NCBI GenBank assembly: GCA_038093975.1 | Contig: JBBPTG010000042.1 | Location: 1-64,000 of the forward strand | Length of the DNA stretch: 64,000 nucleotides | Direction of reading: 5' to 3' | From: Chalciporus piperatus | Lineage: Eukaryota > Basidiomycota > Agaricomycetes > Boletales > Boletaceae | In this document: in pieces, positions 23,885 to 36,789 of the stretch | Layout: each line of letters starts with the position of its first letter | How positions within the stretch are numbered: the stretch's first letter is position 1 | Position numbers and translations under genes: made by a program | Notes under the pieces: generated by a model | What the model was told of the DNA's origin: nothing | What the model saw: the letters and a program-made list of their open reading frames with translations, nothing else | Database searches by the model: none

Positions 23885-26840
23885 TTGCGCTGACGCGGTG
23901 ACACAGCGACGATTCTAGCACGGCTGGAGAGGACACGGATGACGAGCAGCACCTGACCCGTGGGCGTCGTATGACCCTCAAAGGTCTGCGGCAAGACGTT
24001 CGGGACACAGTTAGGAAGAAGAAACAGCAAATGTCGCCCTCAAGGCGTACCTTGAGCCCCGCGTTTGCCGAGTACATCACGGAGCAGAAGGCCAGCGGTC
24101 CATCGGGTCTTGGGCAGTCGTTCACGCGTTCACGGTCTCCGCATATTCTTGCAGCGAACAGTTCAGGTCACAGCCCTCACCAGCCAACCAATACCCCTGT
24201 GGCGCACACCCGCTACAGGACCTTCCACACGCTTCTCCCTGGTGCTATTTCACTTCACGTTCCTATACCGTTCTCTAGTGTATCCTGGTCATTCACCGCC
24301 GATGCACGCAGTTTGGCGGAATCAATTTTACTTCTCGGGTCTCTGACGTATGCAAACCGGAAACTAGCCTCCTCTCTCAAACCTTTAGACATATCGGGCC
24401 CTTCATTATCATCAGGTAAGGTTTTTCCGACCGTTAAATCAACCTAGATGCACACTCCCCTGCAGAAATAGATATACTCGTAATCACCTGCATTATTTAT
24501 GTTATCTGGAGCCACTCCTCTTTCTTCAGAAAGTCACCTTCGCCCTCTCCGTCGGATTCGGACGCAACTCGCGGACATTCTCCTCAGGTGGAACCTCGGG
24601 ACAGCAGACGCACTCGCTCGCCCCCGAATAAAACACACTGGGGGTTTGTTTGGATGAGCGTGCCAAAAAATTACCGGTGGGTCTTCACCTAGCGAAGGTG
24701 TACCGTTTTGCTTACAATGTATAGGGAGTGTTCGGACGATGGTGCACTGACAGGATTATCTTTCGCACCACTCATCTCTATCGCCCTACTATATTCATCC
24801 CTTCGCCAAGCTGCGTCACCGAACTCACCATTACTACCTTCCGACTGGCTGGTCGAAGCTCCGCGTGTTTTGGAAAATGCGCGCGTGCCTTTGTCCGCTC
24901 TCAACGCTTTGATATTATCTCGGCGTAGCCTCGTTGACTATGCGACCCTCTGTTCATTTACCCTTCTGGTCCAGATCTTTTCTTCATCGTGGTATGAAGC
25001 GAGGTATCGCAGGGGACGGAATGTGCCCGAGGGAGAGCGGGGATCTGTACCTCGAAGCGAGGCCAGACGGACATGGACCTATTGGACATATTCATACGTT
25101 CTCACCCTGGTCGCTTTGGTCGTACGGTATATGCTGGCGAGCTACCAGGTTAACATGTGGCAGAGTGAGTGTGGCTTTGTTGCACTCTCTAATCGACTAA
25201 CACATGCGTGGCAGATCTGAGCTATTTCGACATCGTTGTAGGCTCAGTGTTCTTTCAATTCTGCCTTTACGTCGCTTTACGATTGGCTCACGGAGGTTTC
25301 ACGCTTGGGGAACTTGCGCTTGTATGTTTTGGTGGATTATCATTAGGTACGGAACTCCTCAACCTCACGAGAGCACGAGTGAGTGGATTGATTGTTATGA
25401 GTGCGCATGTTGTCTGACTTGTCTGGCACTCTAAGCTATGGCCAAGAACCACGCCTTTCATCAAAACTTACCGCCTTCCCACCCCTCTTCTGACCTTTCA
25501 GGTTGCTCTCATTGCGGGGTCGTTCCTCACTGGGTTTCTTCTTTCGCCTCTCCTTGCTTTATCTCGACATATCGCGCAACGACCTGTTCGCCGATTGAGA
25601 TTCCCTCACGAAAAGCCGAGACATCGACGAGCGCTCGCTGCCGCGTTTTATGTTGGCACAATTGTAATTGTGGCAGGCCTTATTGGGTCATGGACCTGGT
25701 GGTGCCTGGGTAGACGGGATCCGTGGTTATGGGTAATCTTTTGGATCCTCGACGGAAAGAAAAAATGGACGCGACCGCTACTGCTATGCTACTGGGCGTT
25801 GCTGGGTAGCATCAGTGTTGCGGGTTGGAATCGACAGCTATCTAGAACCCGGAAGTACAAGCGATCGAACACCTTGGGAGACAGTAGCACTCTTCCGACC
25901 CCCACGAATCAAACGCAGAAATCCGCGGAGCCTATCGCAGCTACGGGATCATCGACGACAGGGTTGGGGCTCACGTTCGCGAATCTCCCCAATCTCCCCA
26001 ATTTGCCAAATGGGACGCAGGTGGCTACTGATCTGCTGGATGCTGCCGACAAGCACGTTCCAACGCTGGGAGTCAATGCCCGTCGAAAATTTTTCCATGC
26101 ACTCGCGGTGGTCATGTTTTTGCCCGGTGTGGCTATCGACGTCAGTCTTGTGCCTTGACACTCATCTCGTGGACGTTGCTGACGACTGGATTTCCTGCTT
26201 CGATAAACAGCCTGCGTTCACACACTTGTCGTTCAGTGCTGCGTTTGCAATGTTTATCTTTGCGGAATATGTGCGATATTTCGCCATTTATCCGTTTAGC
26301 GCCGCTGTCCACGTATTCATGAACGAGTTCCTGGATCAGAAAGACCGTGGGACTGCGATTCTGAGCCATTTTTATTTGCTTACTGGGTGTGCGGGATCAG
26401 TATGGCTTGAAGGGTGAGTGGAGTGCGGAGTTTGATATGTGTGAGCTACTGAACGGCGAGGATCTAGACCGTCGCGCGTGCTGATGTACACGGGTATTCT
26501 CGTGCTTGGAGTTGGAGATGCGCTTGCATCAATTGTAGGGAAACGGGTTGGAAGGCACCGATGGTCTGCAAGTACGCCCAAAACGATCGAGGGGAGCGCC
26601 GCATTTGCAGTGTCTGTTGTTTTGTGTGCATGGATTCTCCGTGTTGTTGGTGTTACAGAGAGGTTTTCGGTACGCATGGTGTTTGCGTGGTGAATCTATT
26701 TGGTGCTGACGTGGATCTAGATGACACGGTATGGGGTTGTTGTGATATTGTCGTCGGTATTGGAGGCGCTGTCTGAGCAGAACGATAATTTGACCCTGCC
26801 GCTCTACATGTGGAGCATGCTTGTGGTTGTGGACTTGTAG
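23823..26840 (+). CDS. SEC59: Dolichol kinase (Sec59)
   Basis: The enzyme makes dolichyl phosphate from dolichol with CTP in the ER membrane, supplying the lipid carrier for N-glycosylation. The proposed start is ATG 23823 with introns near 23858-23909, 24415-24466, 24676-24725 and at least five more. A basic disordered N-terminus leads into a polytopic membrane protein. The conserved C-terminal catalytic half shows RRKFFHALAVVMFLPG, ILSHFYLLTGCA, the CTP-binding LGVGDALASIVGKRVG and KTIEGSAA. It ends LYMWSMLVVVDL. The catalytic part is unambiguous; the N-terminal 60 residues are less certain. Confidence 0.85.
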
Positions 26841-27448
26841 TAGCAGTCGATGACGTCGGACCTTAGTCATCCTCGCGTAGTACCATGGGTCGTTATAGTC
26901 TCGACGATGCTTCTCTACTAGTACTGCTAGTACTATTACACCGTCCTCGACTGTCTCTAGCACGGGCAATGCCACACGTGTGACTTTCATGGTAACCCTC
27001 TCCCTGATGCCACTCTCAGATAATGACCGTCACGGTGACCAGACACTACACCACATCGCCACCCCGCTTCCCCGTCTACAGGACCCCTCCTTTCAGATGC
27101 CATTCCCGCTCTTCCAAAACCAGTCAGACCGCGTAAGAAGACCTGCCAGACCAGCCACAGCTTCCATCGCAGAGGGTATCTCCTCATTCCTACCCCCCGC
27201 TCCATCGTCCCAGGATGCACTCGTACGCTCCTCGCACCCGTCATCGCTCACTGAACCTCTGCCCACCCAGTCCCAGCAATCTCCTCCAGCGCGTCTAAAC
27301 TGCGATCTCGCTGACTCCCCACTTCGCAGCGACAACATGAGCGGTATGCATGTCTCACTTATCCTTTCGCGGACTTTGATTCATCCACCCTCTCCCTCTA
27401 CCCTGCCATCAACACACCCCTCCCTAAATCGGCTTGGCATATTGCTCC
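26841..27448. other. Intergenic region upstream of the histidine kinase
   Basis: The stretch is C/T-rich on the plus strand near 27000-27330, as in a fungal promoter or leader. An ATG at 27337 followed by a possible 115-bp intron (27344-27458) could be an alternative first exon of the downstream kinase, encoding MS before AHTSD. Confidence 0.4.
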
Positions 27449-30400
27449 ATGTACACAGCGCACACATCCGATCCCCGATCACACTCGGGCCCCTGTGACT
27501 ACGACTGGGTTTCGTTCATGACTGCTTATGCCGCGGGCCAGTGGAACCCTCACAGAACACCTCATCCCCCTCGTTCCGTCTTCGATGCCCCTTGGCCTGG
27601 CATCCAGCCCGCTTCCTCGGAATCATCCGCTCTCACATCCGCCACCAAATCGAGTCAATCCGGTGCTCCCTCATTAGAATCCCTCTACACAGGGCAATCT
27701 CTTGTTTCTTCGCCAAGCTCAGAGTTGGGCAACGACAGAGATGTCAGGTCCCAGCCGTCAATCTCTCCTGAGCAACACTTTTCGAGGCTGCCTCCAGCTT
27801 CTGCGTCGTTGATTGGACGTCGTTTCCGTAAATCCTTCAATGATCTTAGACAGACAACTGGAGCGTATACGATGCAACTCTCTCTCGATGGCGCTCAGAA
27901 CCAAAGTATGTCTCCTGACGCGACGACGGCTGCCGCAACGATGCGTTGGGCTGCCGCGAGAGTCAATATTTCACCGCTTGCGCTGCCGTCTCCCGAACAC
28001 GAGCTCACAGATCCTATGCGGGGAGTGCATGCTGCCATTCCAGGAGCCCATGGAGCTGAATGCAGTCCCCAAGTCAATCCTTCCACCCCTGGGCATAATC
28101 GTAAACCACGTCTCGGCAGTTTCTGGGAAGGAACTCAGGATGTGAGCGACGACGTGGATCGACTGTCGACAATTCAAGGTTCGAATCCCACGTCGCCATC
28201 ACGCACCCCTGTTGATGGCGATGGTCGGGGGGTTGGGGCACCTCCCATCGTTGACCCGGTCTGGGATCCTGTGATCCGGCCTCCTTCCGCACCTCCACAG
28301 CGACAGTCTCCAGAGGAACGCGTGGAGGTGGACTATTTCTCGGCACCTGATTCGCGCGCCGACTCAGTGGACACAAATCCGCGTACCACCCCCGATCTAC
28401 CTAGCATTTGGCAGGAGTTCGTGTGTGTCCGGCGAGACAGTGAGCCAATCGATATAGACGTGTCTTCTTCTCCACCGTTGCCACGTAGAATATGTCTTAC
28501 GCGTCAGACGTCATCCCCCCTGCCAACCTCGAGTAGCGATAGGAAATTTCCCGGTGGGCGCTCAGTCTCTGAATCGGTAAGCAGTCACAGAATCGGACGT
28601 TCCGCGAAAGAGGAGCAAATGTTTTCGGAACTGGGATACCTTGCTCCTCCCAATCCCCCTGACGAACTCGAGCGAAGACGAGCACTCTATAAGTAAGTGC
28701 AGGTAATTTGCAGATACTTACCATTAGCCACGTGTTAATTTGCGCTGGTCAGATTCAACATCTGGAACACCGCTCCTGACATCAATTTTGACCGGATTGC
28801 ACACTTGGTCAAGCTCGTATTTAATACCAAAAGCGTATATATATCCCTTGTTGATGGTACAGAGCAGTACGTATTTCATGTAACCACCCGCTCATAAGGT
28901 TCATCGATTTTGTGTCAACAGTTGGTTCAAATCACAATGTACGCGTTTCATTTCATCCCATATCCGCTCGTTTGTTTACTATTGGCGCAGGTGGTGCATC
29001 TTTCACGGGTTGCCCGCGCCTGTCATCATTTTGCGCACATACCATTCTACAGCGGTATGTCCTTGTGGATCACTACTGTGAATTTTCCTGACGTCCCCTA
29101 GTTGCGATGAGCCTACTATTGTTTTAGACACGCTGACAGATTGGCGATTCGCAAAGAATGTACGTGAGAACGGTTTGATGCCTTCTCTGCTGATGCGTGT
29201 TTAGCCGTTTGTGACTGGATACCCCCACACCCGATTTTACGCGGGTGCGCCACTCCGAACGCAGGAAGGATATAACATTGGCAGGTAATATGCCGAGGAG
29301 ATTCTGTGACACCTAGCTAATGTTATTACAGCCTAGCCCTCCTTGATGATTCACCTAGGCAAGATTTCTCGCCTCGTCAACGCCATACTCTCAAGGAGTT
29401 TGCGGTGGGTTCTCGCATGAGCTGTACCTTTTGAAGTTCTGACCTCTCCTAAGGCTGTCGTGATGCGAGAAATGGAGTTATGGAGAGACAAGGTTGGTCT
29501 GTCCTCGCGTTTGGCTGGCCTTTCTTAAATTTTCTTTTGGTAGATTCAACTTCGCATCCGTGATAAAATTCAAACATCCGTAGGTTTTGTCCTTTGTTGT
29601 CACGCCTCCCTCACAATACGCTCCTAGATGGAACACTTCAGTCGTGAATGTCTTGAAATAGATCAGGAAGCGGCTCGGGAACCCGATATGTACGCCTCGG
29701 CGTCCATGGACAAAGTATATGACAGTGCTGCTAAGCTCGTCAAGCGTACTTTGGACGTTGAGGAGGTGATGGTGATGGATGTTTCGCACTGCGAGGTGCT
29801 TGAAACACTTAGTGCCGAAGCGACCGTATCGGTGGTGATGCACCATGGAGACGCTCAGACACCTGCAACATCACGAACGCTGACGGCCGACGAGCAAAGT
29901 AAACTCAACACATTCTTTGAGCAATATCCGGATGGCAAGATATCAGAAGGAATTTTGCCGGTTTGCTTTCGCCCATTTATGCCGACTCACATACAATATG
30001 CTTTAAGTGCGTTGAGACCACTCACCCAATGGCCAGTCCAGTCACTGACCCGTTGTCTTGAAGCGGTCCCTGTTTTCAACATCGACAAACGACCATTTGC
30101 GTTGATCTGCGCCTACAACGCGTCAGACCCATCGCGTCGTTTCGTAAGCTCGTAGTTTCGTTGTTTATCTCCGTCGTTTTGACCTTTATGCATAGCTGGA
30201 GGGCCACGAATTGTCGTATCTGCGTGCTATCGGTCAGAGGTCCATCCGTGTAATGACCCGGGCTGACTTCTATTCCAGGTGTCATAATCCTTTCAGCTGT
30301 GCTCAAGCGACGCATGATGCTCGCAGACCAAGCAAAAAGCTTGTTCATCTCAAAGTAAGTCCCACCCTCGGTTTCGTCCTGACGGTGGCTTATGGGTAAC

Positions 30401-32842
30401 CAGTATATCCCACGAATTGCGAACACCTCTTCATGGAGTAAGGCGAGACCTTTCCCTGATCGGGTTTGAGCTGATCCTTTATATAGATATTAGCAGCTGC
30501 CGAACTGTTGGCAGACACATCTTTGAATCACGGTCAAATGTCCTTCCTGCACACTGTTCAGGCGTGTGGTACGTCGCTGGTGGAAACAGTGAACCACGTG
30601 CTGGACTTCACCAAACTCAGCGGTAACATGAAGTCAGGTGGTGTGGATAACGTCATCACTCGGTCCCAGTGGGTCAACAATACGTTGTACGCATACAAGC
30701 TCTAAACTTCGTTCAGTGTGGACCTCGAGCAGCTCGTCGAGGAAGCGATTGACGGATCGTGGATAGGCTATTGCGCACGCAATTCGTCCGGAGGTTCTGA
30801 GATTGGCAGCGTCTATGCGCCTAACCTGAATCAACGAGCGTCGAGCGTTTTGACCGCTCCGGAGTCCTCCCAGAATGTCGAGATCGTCGTGGATATTGAC
30901 CGCCGAATAGGGGTGGGTCATCCCCATATACAACTTGTAGTCGCTTGTTGACAAGCGTAGGGATGGATACTAAAATGCGACAAAGGTGGGATACGTCGAG
31001 TGTTGATGAACTTGTTTGGGAACAGTCTCAAGTTCACAACAGTGGGTCGAACTCTGCTGGCCTATGCGCCTGTTTGCTGATCATATACAGAACGGTTACA
31101 TCCACGTCTCACTACGACAACTCTCCGCACCGGAGGATATTGTCAATAACACAGTCAAGATAGAGCTTTGTGTAAGTGATACGGGGAAGGGTATTAGCCA
31201 GAATTTCCTCATGGTAAGGGTCCATCATCCCGATGACAGTTGTCCTTCATGCATCACCGCCAGAACCACCTATTCCATCCGTTCTCGCAAGAGAATCCTC
31301 TACAAGCAGGGACCGGGCTAGGACTTGCGATCGTCCACAGCATCGTCCGATCCCCAAGCGTCGCAGGCAAAGTAGAGGTTGTCAGCGAGGAAAACGTTGG
31401 CACGGATATCAAGGTCGTCTTCGAAGCCGAGTTACCTGAAGAGGGCTCGAGTGACGTTCAAGACCCGTTCTTCTTCGACGAACGTTTGCGCGTCCCAGTC
31501 GTCTCGTTGCTTGGTTTCAAGAAACGAGGCCGTGGCCTACAGCTTCTTAACGATGTCATTCGCAAGTACCTCGTCACGTGGTGGGGCTTCACGCTACAAC
31601 GAGAGGGTGCCGAGCTTGGAGACATTGTCATTGTAAACGAGGACCCTTCACCCATCGTCACTGCTCTGGAGAAGATGGAGACACATCGATCGTTCATCAT
31701 TCTTTCCTCCAGTCGGGGAAGCCCTCGTGTAATGGGGATCTGTAGCGCCTACGAGAACAATGGTGGCATTTGTCGCATCGTGCACAAGCCCGGAGGTCCT
31801 TTCAGGCTCCGTACCGCTCTGAAGCAGCTTCTTCGTGTCAGACAGCGACAGCAGCACCGGATGCCCAGTTTCACAGGCTCGGGTATGAGCTCTGAGGACA
31901 GTATCTCTTTGCACTCGACGGTGTTTGCGGATGACTTTGCGGAGGCCAATGTGGAGAAGTATCGACGTGGGAGCATTGATGTATGGCGAGATCCTGGATC
32001 GCTGCCAACAGCGTCCGCAGGCCTTCCTGACGTTATGGTGTCCGTGTCTCCGGAGATGGAGAATAGGATCCTCCCACCAATGAATGGTGAGCAGACAACG
32101 ACCGCGCCGAGCGTCAACAACCCGACGCATGCCGTTTCGACTGGCGGGAACTTGCTCAGACCACCAGCTAGCGCTGCTGAATTGATGCAACCGCATCGAA
32201 AGATCTTGGTTGTGGAGGACAACAGTGTTTTGCGTAACCTGCTGTGCGTTCTATCGTTCATGCTCATGTACGCGCTCGCTGATTGACTGATGTGATAGTG
32301 CCAAATGGCTCTCCAAGAAAGTATGTTGCGTTTCAAGTTCTGTCTGGAGATGTGTGTTTTGCTTACAGACTTTGTGCAAGGGATTCGAATTTTGCGAAGC
32401 TGTTGACGGTCGTCAAGGTGTCGAGATCTTCCGGGCCGAGGGCCCATTTGAGTGAGTGGTCATCATCATCGCTGGTACCTTGTCTTATTATGCCTTAGCG
32501 TCGTGCTGTTAGATTTATCAATGCCAGTCCTTGACGGTGAGCCATCCTCCCAACGTGCTCCCCAACGATGCTCATTCCTCTCTAGGAGTCAGTGCTACTG
32601 TTGAGATTCGTCAAATTGAGCGCGCACGCTCAACTAAACAGTCAAGCGTGATTCTCGCGTTGACTGGCATGTCCTCGCTGGAAAATAAGCGGAAAGCGTT
32701 CGAGGCTGGGATGGACGGATAGTGCGTTGCTCATATAACTGGGTCATGAGTTCTGTCAAGTGCTGATCCGATTGATAGTCTCGTCAAGCCTGTTGCCTTC
32801 AAAACGCTGGACGACATGTTTCACAAGCTGGGCCTTTCTTGA
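27449..32842 (+). CDS. Hybrid histidine kinase with GAF domains
   Basis: This is a two-component phosphorelay sensor. A disordered N-terminus of about 410 residues, with a conserved-looking start (YDWVSFMTAYAAGQW), is followed by a GAF-type domain (DRIAHLVKLVFNTKSVYISL, GTEQWFKS) and a second GAF-like region (VPVFNIDKRPFALICAYN). The kinase core has the phospho-His box ISHELRTPLHG, N box MNLFGNSLKFT, G1 DTGKGIS, F box LFHPFSQ and G2 GTGLGLAI. A C-terminal receiver domain has VVEDN, the phospho-acceptor in LLDLSMPVLDG and the Lys in YLVKPV. All catalytic residues are present. Many short introns split the gene, one just before ISHEL. No membrane segment is seen, so it should be cytosolic. The start could instead be 27337 through a 115-bp intron. 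Confidence 0.88.
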
Positions 32843-33414
32843 CTCAGCGCATCCTTTGCAGCTCACCCTTTGATTTGATCGCGCATCCACGGTGTATATC
32901 ATGCACACCTTTACTTGCCCCTGTATCGTCATTAATTTATCTTTCTTTGACTCCGGAGTCGTTTTCCATTGCGCTCTCACTTCCCCTTGCAGATCCCCGA
33001 TGTACTGTATCATACTAACCCTCTCCGTCACTGCAAGCATCTCGTTTATAACTAGAGGCTCAGTCCAACCCCATCACCTTGTAAATCAGGTAATCGACTC
33101 CCCTCGTACGTTCTAGTAGCCCCGTAATTCTCGTTCATGTTGTTCCCTGGTTTTGTTCTTTTTTGAAATGTATTCTCGATTTTGATCCCAGTTGTTATTT
33201 AGTTAAAACTGGTTCAAATTTCAAGGTTTCAGGATTTATTTACGACTGAGCTGGCAGACTAGACACACGCTTCGTGCGTCCTGGTGGAGGTGATCAACCA
33301 GTTTTAATCGCTTTATTATAGATTACAATGAAAAACACAGATGAAGCATACACATCCACCACCACGACTTTTTGAGATACACACGGCCGTATGAACGGCA
33401 CGCTGATGAGTATA

Positions 33415-35275
33415 TTACACGTACGCCCACTTTCCCAAGGTGTCCAGCCACTCATCGAGTTCCCCGTTGGACTTGTCCACAAAGTTCTTCTCTATCGTGT
33501 CCGGTTCTTGGGCGGGCGTTTCTGGTGGAGTGACGAGCTTGTTCGATGATGAAGAGGACATGGGGCGAGAGAGTATCCCGAGGCCAGACCCGCCTACTTC
33601 GGTGAGGTATGTGCTAAACGTGTCGGACGTAAACTTTTCTGACTCGAGGGCAGTGATGAGGGAAGTAAGCTTTGAGGAATCAAAGTCTGTGAAATCTCGG
33701 TCAGATTTCTATCCGTATGAAGAAATAGGATGTAAACTATTGCGATGCGAGAACATGTGGCGACAGAGAAAGGAAAGCGAGCACTGACCCTTTGGTATCA
33801 ACGTCACGGCGCATCCTCCACCTCCCGCACCCGTCAACTTGGTAGCGAGGTTAAAAGGTTCAGATCCGGTGATACGTCGTACAGCTTCTAGCGATGGGTG
33901 TGAGACCTGAAGCTGATCGAGAAGCTTGTGGTTCTCATTGATGAGGGCCTGTTATGAGGTGCGGAGAACAAAACAGAAAGCACAGCGCATTCAGAAAGCA
34001 GATACTCGGCGATACGTCAGACAACTCACCCCCAAATCCTCCTTCTTGCCCTCAGACCCCGAGAATACGCTGCTAGCCTTCTCGACGACGGTCTGGATAT
34101 CATTCAAAACCTTTCCAACCCTTTCTGGGTCCTCTGCCTTTTGCTTCCCAACGTTCCCAACGAGCTCTTTGGTGTTCCGGGGTACACGGGTATCCGTAAG
34201 TAAGAAACGGTGGGAGGTGAACCTAGGCACGTAGTTGGCGGAACTCAGTATGGATACGAACGCCTACTGGGTAGTGACGATGCAATGTGGAGGGGAACGT
34301 ACCCCTCGATGGAAATCATCCCACCCTTCTTTCCTTCGCTCGGAATGGCCTTCGTATACAGTAATCCACCACCGTAGACGGCGACTGAGTTATCGACACC
34401 GCTAGGATTGCCGTGGAGAATCTTTTCCGAGAGGTAGGCGTAGACGTTGACCTTGTCAGCAAGAGACTTGGGTAGTCTGTCCAACTCTTGAGATGACGAT
34501 GAGCTTGTTCCGGAAGTGGACGAAGCAGGGGGAGAGATGCGACCAGAGATCAACATGATTGCGGTCGTGCAGCAAACGGAAAAGGCAGCAGAAGATCCAA
34601 GCCCAGCGCCAACTGGGAGAGTTGCCCGGACGGTCAACGTGAATGAAGGTCTGTTGACAGATCCAAGCGACGGCGCCCGTCAATAATGTGTACTTCCAGA
34701 CATCAGGAGTGAAAAGCGCACCTGGCTGTACTTTCAAAGTCCTTGGTAAAGATCATGTACAGGTACAAGAACGCAAGACTGGCTTGACGCGCATGGAATC
34801 CACCCAAATCGTCGGGAACTGCAGTTTTAGATATTTCTTCAAGCAATTCAAAGTCCAGAGGGACTTCGCTGGCTTGAGAAGAAGCTAGAACGGGCGTGAA
34901 GGTATAAAATTTTCGGGTTGTGACATGCGAGGCAATGGAACTCACCAGGAACTGCATGCCAAGGCAAGCTGTCTGTCTCCCACTCATACCTGAACCCGCC
35001 TTCTTTCTCTCCTGCATCAATATCAACGAAGTGCACCCCGACTCGTGGACTCGACGTCCCGAGATGTGGGGTAGCAACAGCATAACAACGGAGGGATACG
35101 GAAGCTGCAAGGGCAGGGACACCGTACACGACGGCATGTTCGCCAAACAAGATAACCTTGCCAGGCGACGAGACAACCCATTGTTCCTCGTGCGGCTGTA
35201 ACTCGGGCTCCTCGCTGTTTAACGCTAACTTTGCTACGGCTTCGCTGATGGTCGTAAGTACTCGCTCGACGCCAT
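33415..35275 (-). CDS. ERG12: Mevalonate kinase, in frame with the cystathionine lyase upstream
   Basis: The enzyme phosphorylates mevalonate in the sterol/isoprenoid pathway. GHMP-kinase motifs are all present: SSPGKVILFGEHAVVYG at the N-terminus, LPVGAGLGSSAAFS (ATP loop), HGNPSGVDNSV, and KLTGAGGGGCAVTL near the end. It terminates in LDTLGKWAYV. The odd point is the start. There is no in-frame ATG ahead of the catalytic domain on this exon, and the frame is open straight into cystathionine lyase. Either the two are one fusion protein, or the kinase starts at ATG 35275 with a 14-nt exon (35275-35262), an intron 35261-35215 with a weak donor, and then a leader MASSDEEPELQPHEEQWV. I give the second option as the coordinate but cannot decide. 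Confidence 0.85.
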
Positions 35276-36673
35276 TGGCAGTTCGCCTGACGGCACCTGC
35301 ATCGATGAGTGCGCGTTCCAAGTCATCGAGAAGATCGATGGGATCTTCAATACCAACACAAAGGCGGATCAGATCCTCTGGAAGACCACGCGCTGCGCGT
35401 GTTGCGGCAGGGATGGAAGCGTGTCTGATGAGTTATTAGTCCGAACGTGATCACTGAAACCAGGAGTGAGATACTGACGACATTGCGCAGGGCATACTGA
35501 TCAACGAGTTGACACAGCCGAAGCTGACACTGACAGACCACAATCTTGTGCCGGCGACGATGCGCTCGCTGACGTCCTTGTCACCTGTAGTGAAACTCAA
35601 GACTGCGCCATAACCGGTGGAGATGCGTTCGTGGATATCACGGTTAGGATGGTCGGGGAGACCCGGGTAAAAGGCAGGAAAACCGAGAGCATGAAGGTAG
35701 TTTGCAACACGAGATGCAGTTTCTGATTGCTGGTTGAGACGGAGGGAGAGAGTTTTCGTTCCTCGGAGAAGAAGGAAACAGTCGAAGGGGGTGAGAGCGT
35801 TTCCGGTTGCGTTGATAGTAAACGCGATTTTCTGACGAGTGAGAGTGAGAATAAATAGAACCAAGGGGTGAAAGCGATTACCTTTGCGACGTCGTCCCTG
35901 TTGCAGGTGATGATACCGGCCATGAGGTCGTGATGGCCGGAGAGGTACTTTGTCGCACTATCGTAGACGATATCTGCGCCATGTTCGAGGGGTCTCTGTA
36001 GGGCGGGACTCATCATAGTGTTGTCCACAACGACGAGAGCATCAGGGCAACGTTCCTTGACGTCCTTGGCGATGCTGGCGAGGTCGACGATCTTGAGAAG
36101 GGGGTTTGTAGGAGACTCGAGGAGAACCATGGCAATGTTCTTGTCAGGGTGGAGGAGAGGAGTGAGAGTAGACGGGTTAGTTGTGTCAACGTGGTAGACG
36201 GTGATCCCCTGGTGTGTCTCGAGGTAGGAAAGTAGACGGTTTGTACCACCGTAGAGGTCATCCCCTGCTATGATAGCATCAGCAGGCTTGAGGAGGCGAA
36301 GGATCGTGTCGAGTGCAGCCATGCCTGATGACACAGAAAAGGCATGTGCAGCAGAAGAGATCTTTGCGATGTGATGTTCTATGAGACGGGTGAGTACGGG
36401 TATGAAGCAAACGACAAAGATCGACGGACCGAGATGGGTTCTTGTTGGATTTCCGCTGCGAGTGTAATCGTACTCTCCACCAATGCCCTTGAAGGTCGCA
36501 GTCTGGTATATTGGCACAGACGATGAGCCATACTGATCCTTCTGATCCGGGTTCTCTACTGTCGCGCAGAGAGTGGAGAATCTGTACGGCTGGCGAGGTC
36601 GGTATGGTGAGTCTGGCTCTGGGGTTGGGAGCTCGACGGCGCGGGCGATGTCGAGGGGTTTTCTTGTGGACAT
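35222..36673 (-). CDS. PLP-dependent cystathionine lyase (trans-sulfuration family)
   Basis: The enzyme cleaves cystathionine in methionine/cysteine metabolism. It starts at ATG 36673 (MSTRKPLDIARAVELPTPEP). Landmarks are YDYTRSGNPTR (phosphate-binding Tyr/Arg), SSGMAALDTILRL, LLESPTNPLL, VVVDNTMMSP, the PLP-binding Lys in DSATKYLSGHHD, and the C-terminal HASIPAATRAARGLPEDLIR followed by LCVGIEDPIDLL. Short introns interrupt it at about 36345-36390, 35832-35881 and 35406-35459. Beta-lyase is more likely than gamma-synthase, but I cannot separate them from motifs alone. No stop codon follows the domain; the frame continues through a linker into mevalonate kinase, so the 3' boundary given is approximate. 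It is divergent from VPS71, 116 bp apart. Confidence 0.85.
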
Positions 36674-36789
36674 TGTGGACAGCGACGGCGACGACGACGA
36701 CGACGAATTGACTCGACTGCAACTTAAATTCCGTTCGACATCGCAATGATTCACATCGCGCCATCCTCAATCATTGACATCCACGTGAC
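36674..36789. promoter_or_regulatory. Divergent promoter, cystathionine lyase and VPS71
   Basis: Only 116 bp separate the two start codons, so the promoters and leaders must overlap. A CCACGTGAC E-box-like site lies at 36781-36789. CACGTG is the core bound by Cbf1-type regulators of sulfur genes in yeasts, a suggestive but unproven link. Confidence 0.45.

Noticed and set aside
28170..28195. tRNA B-box-like GGTTCGAATCCC
   Set aside because: It lies within the histidine kinase coding frame, and no A box or cloverleaf partner is present.
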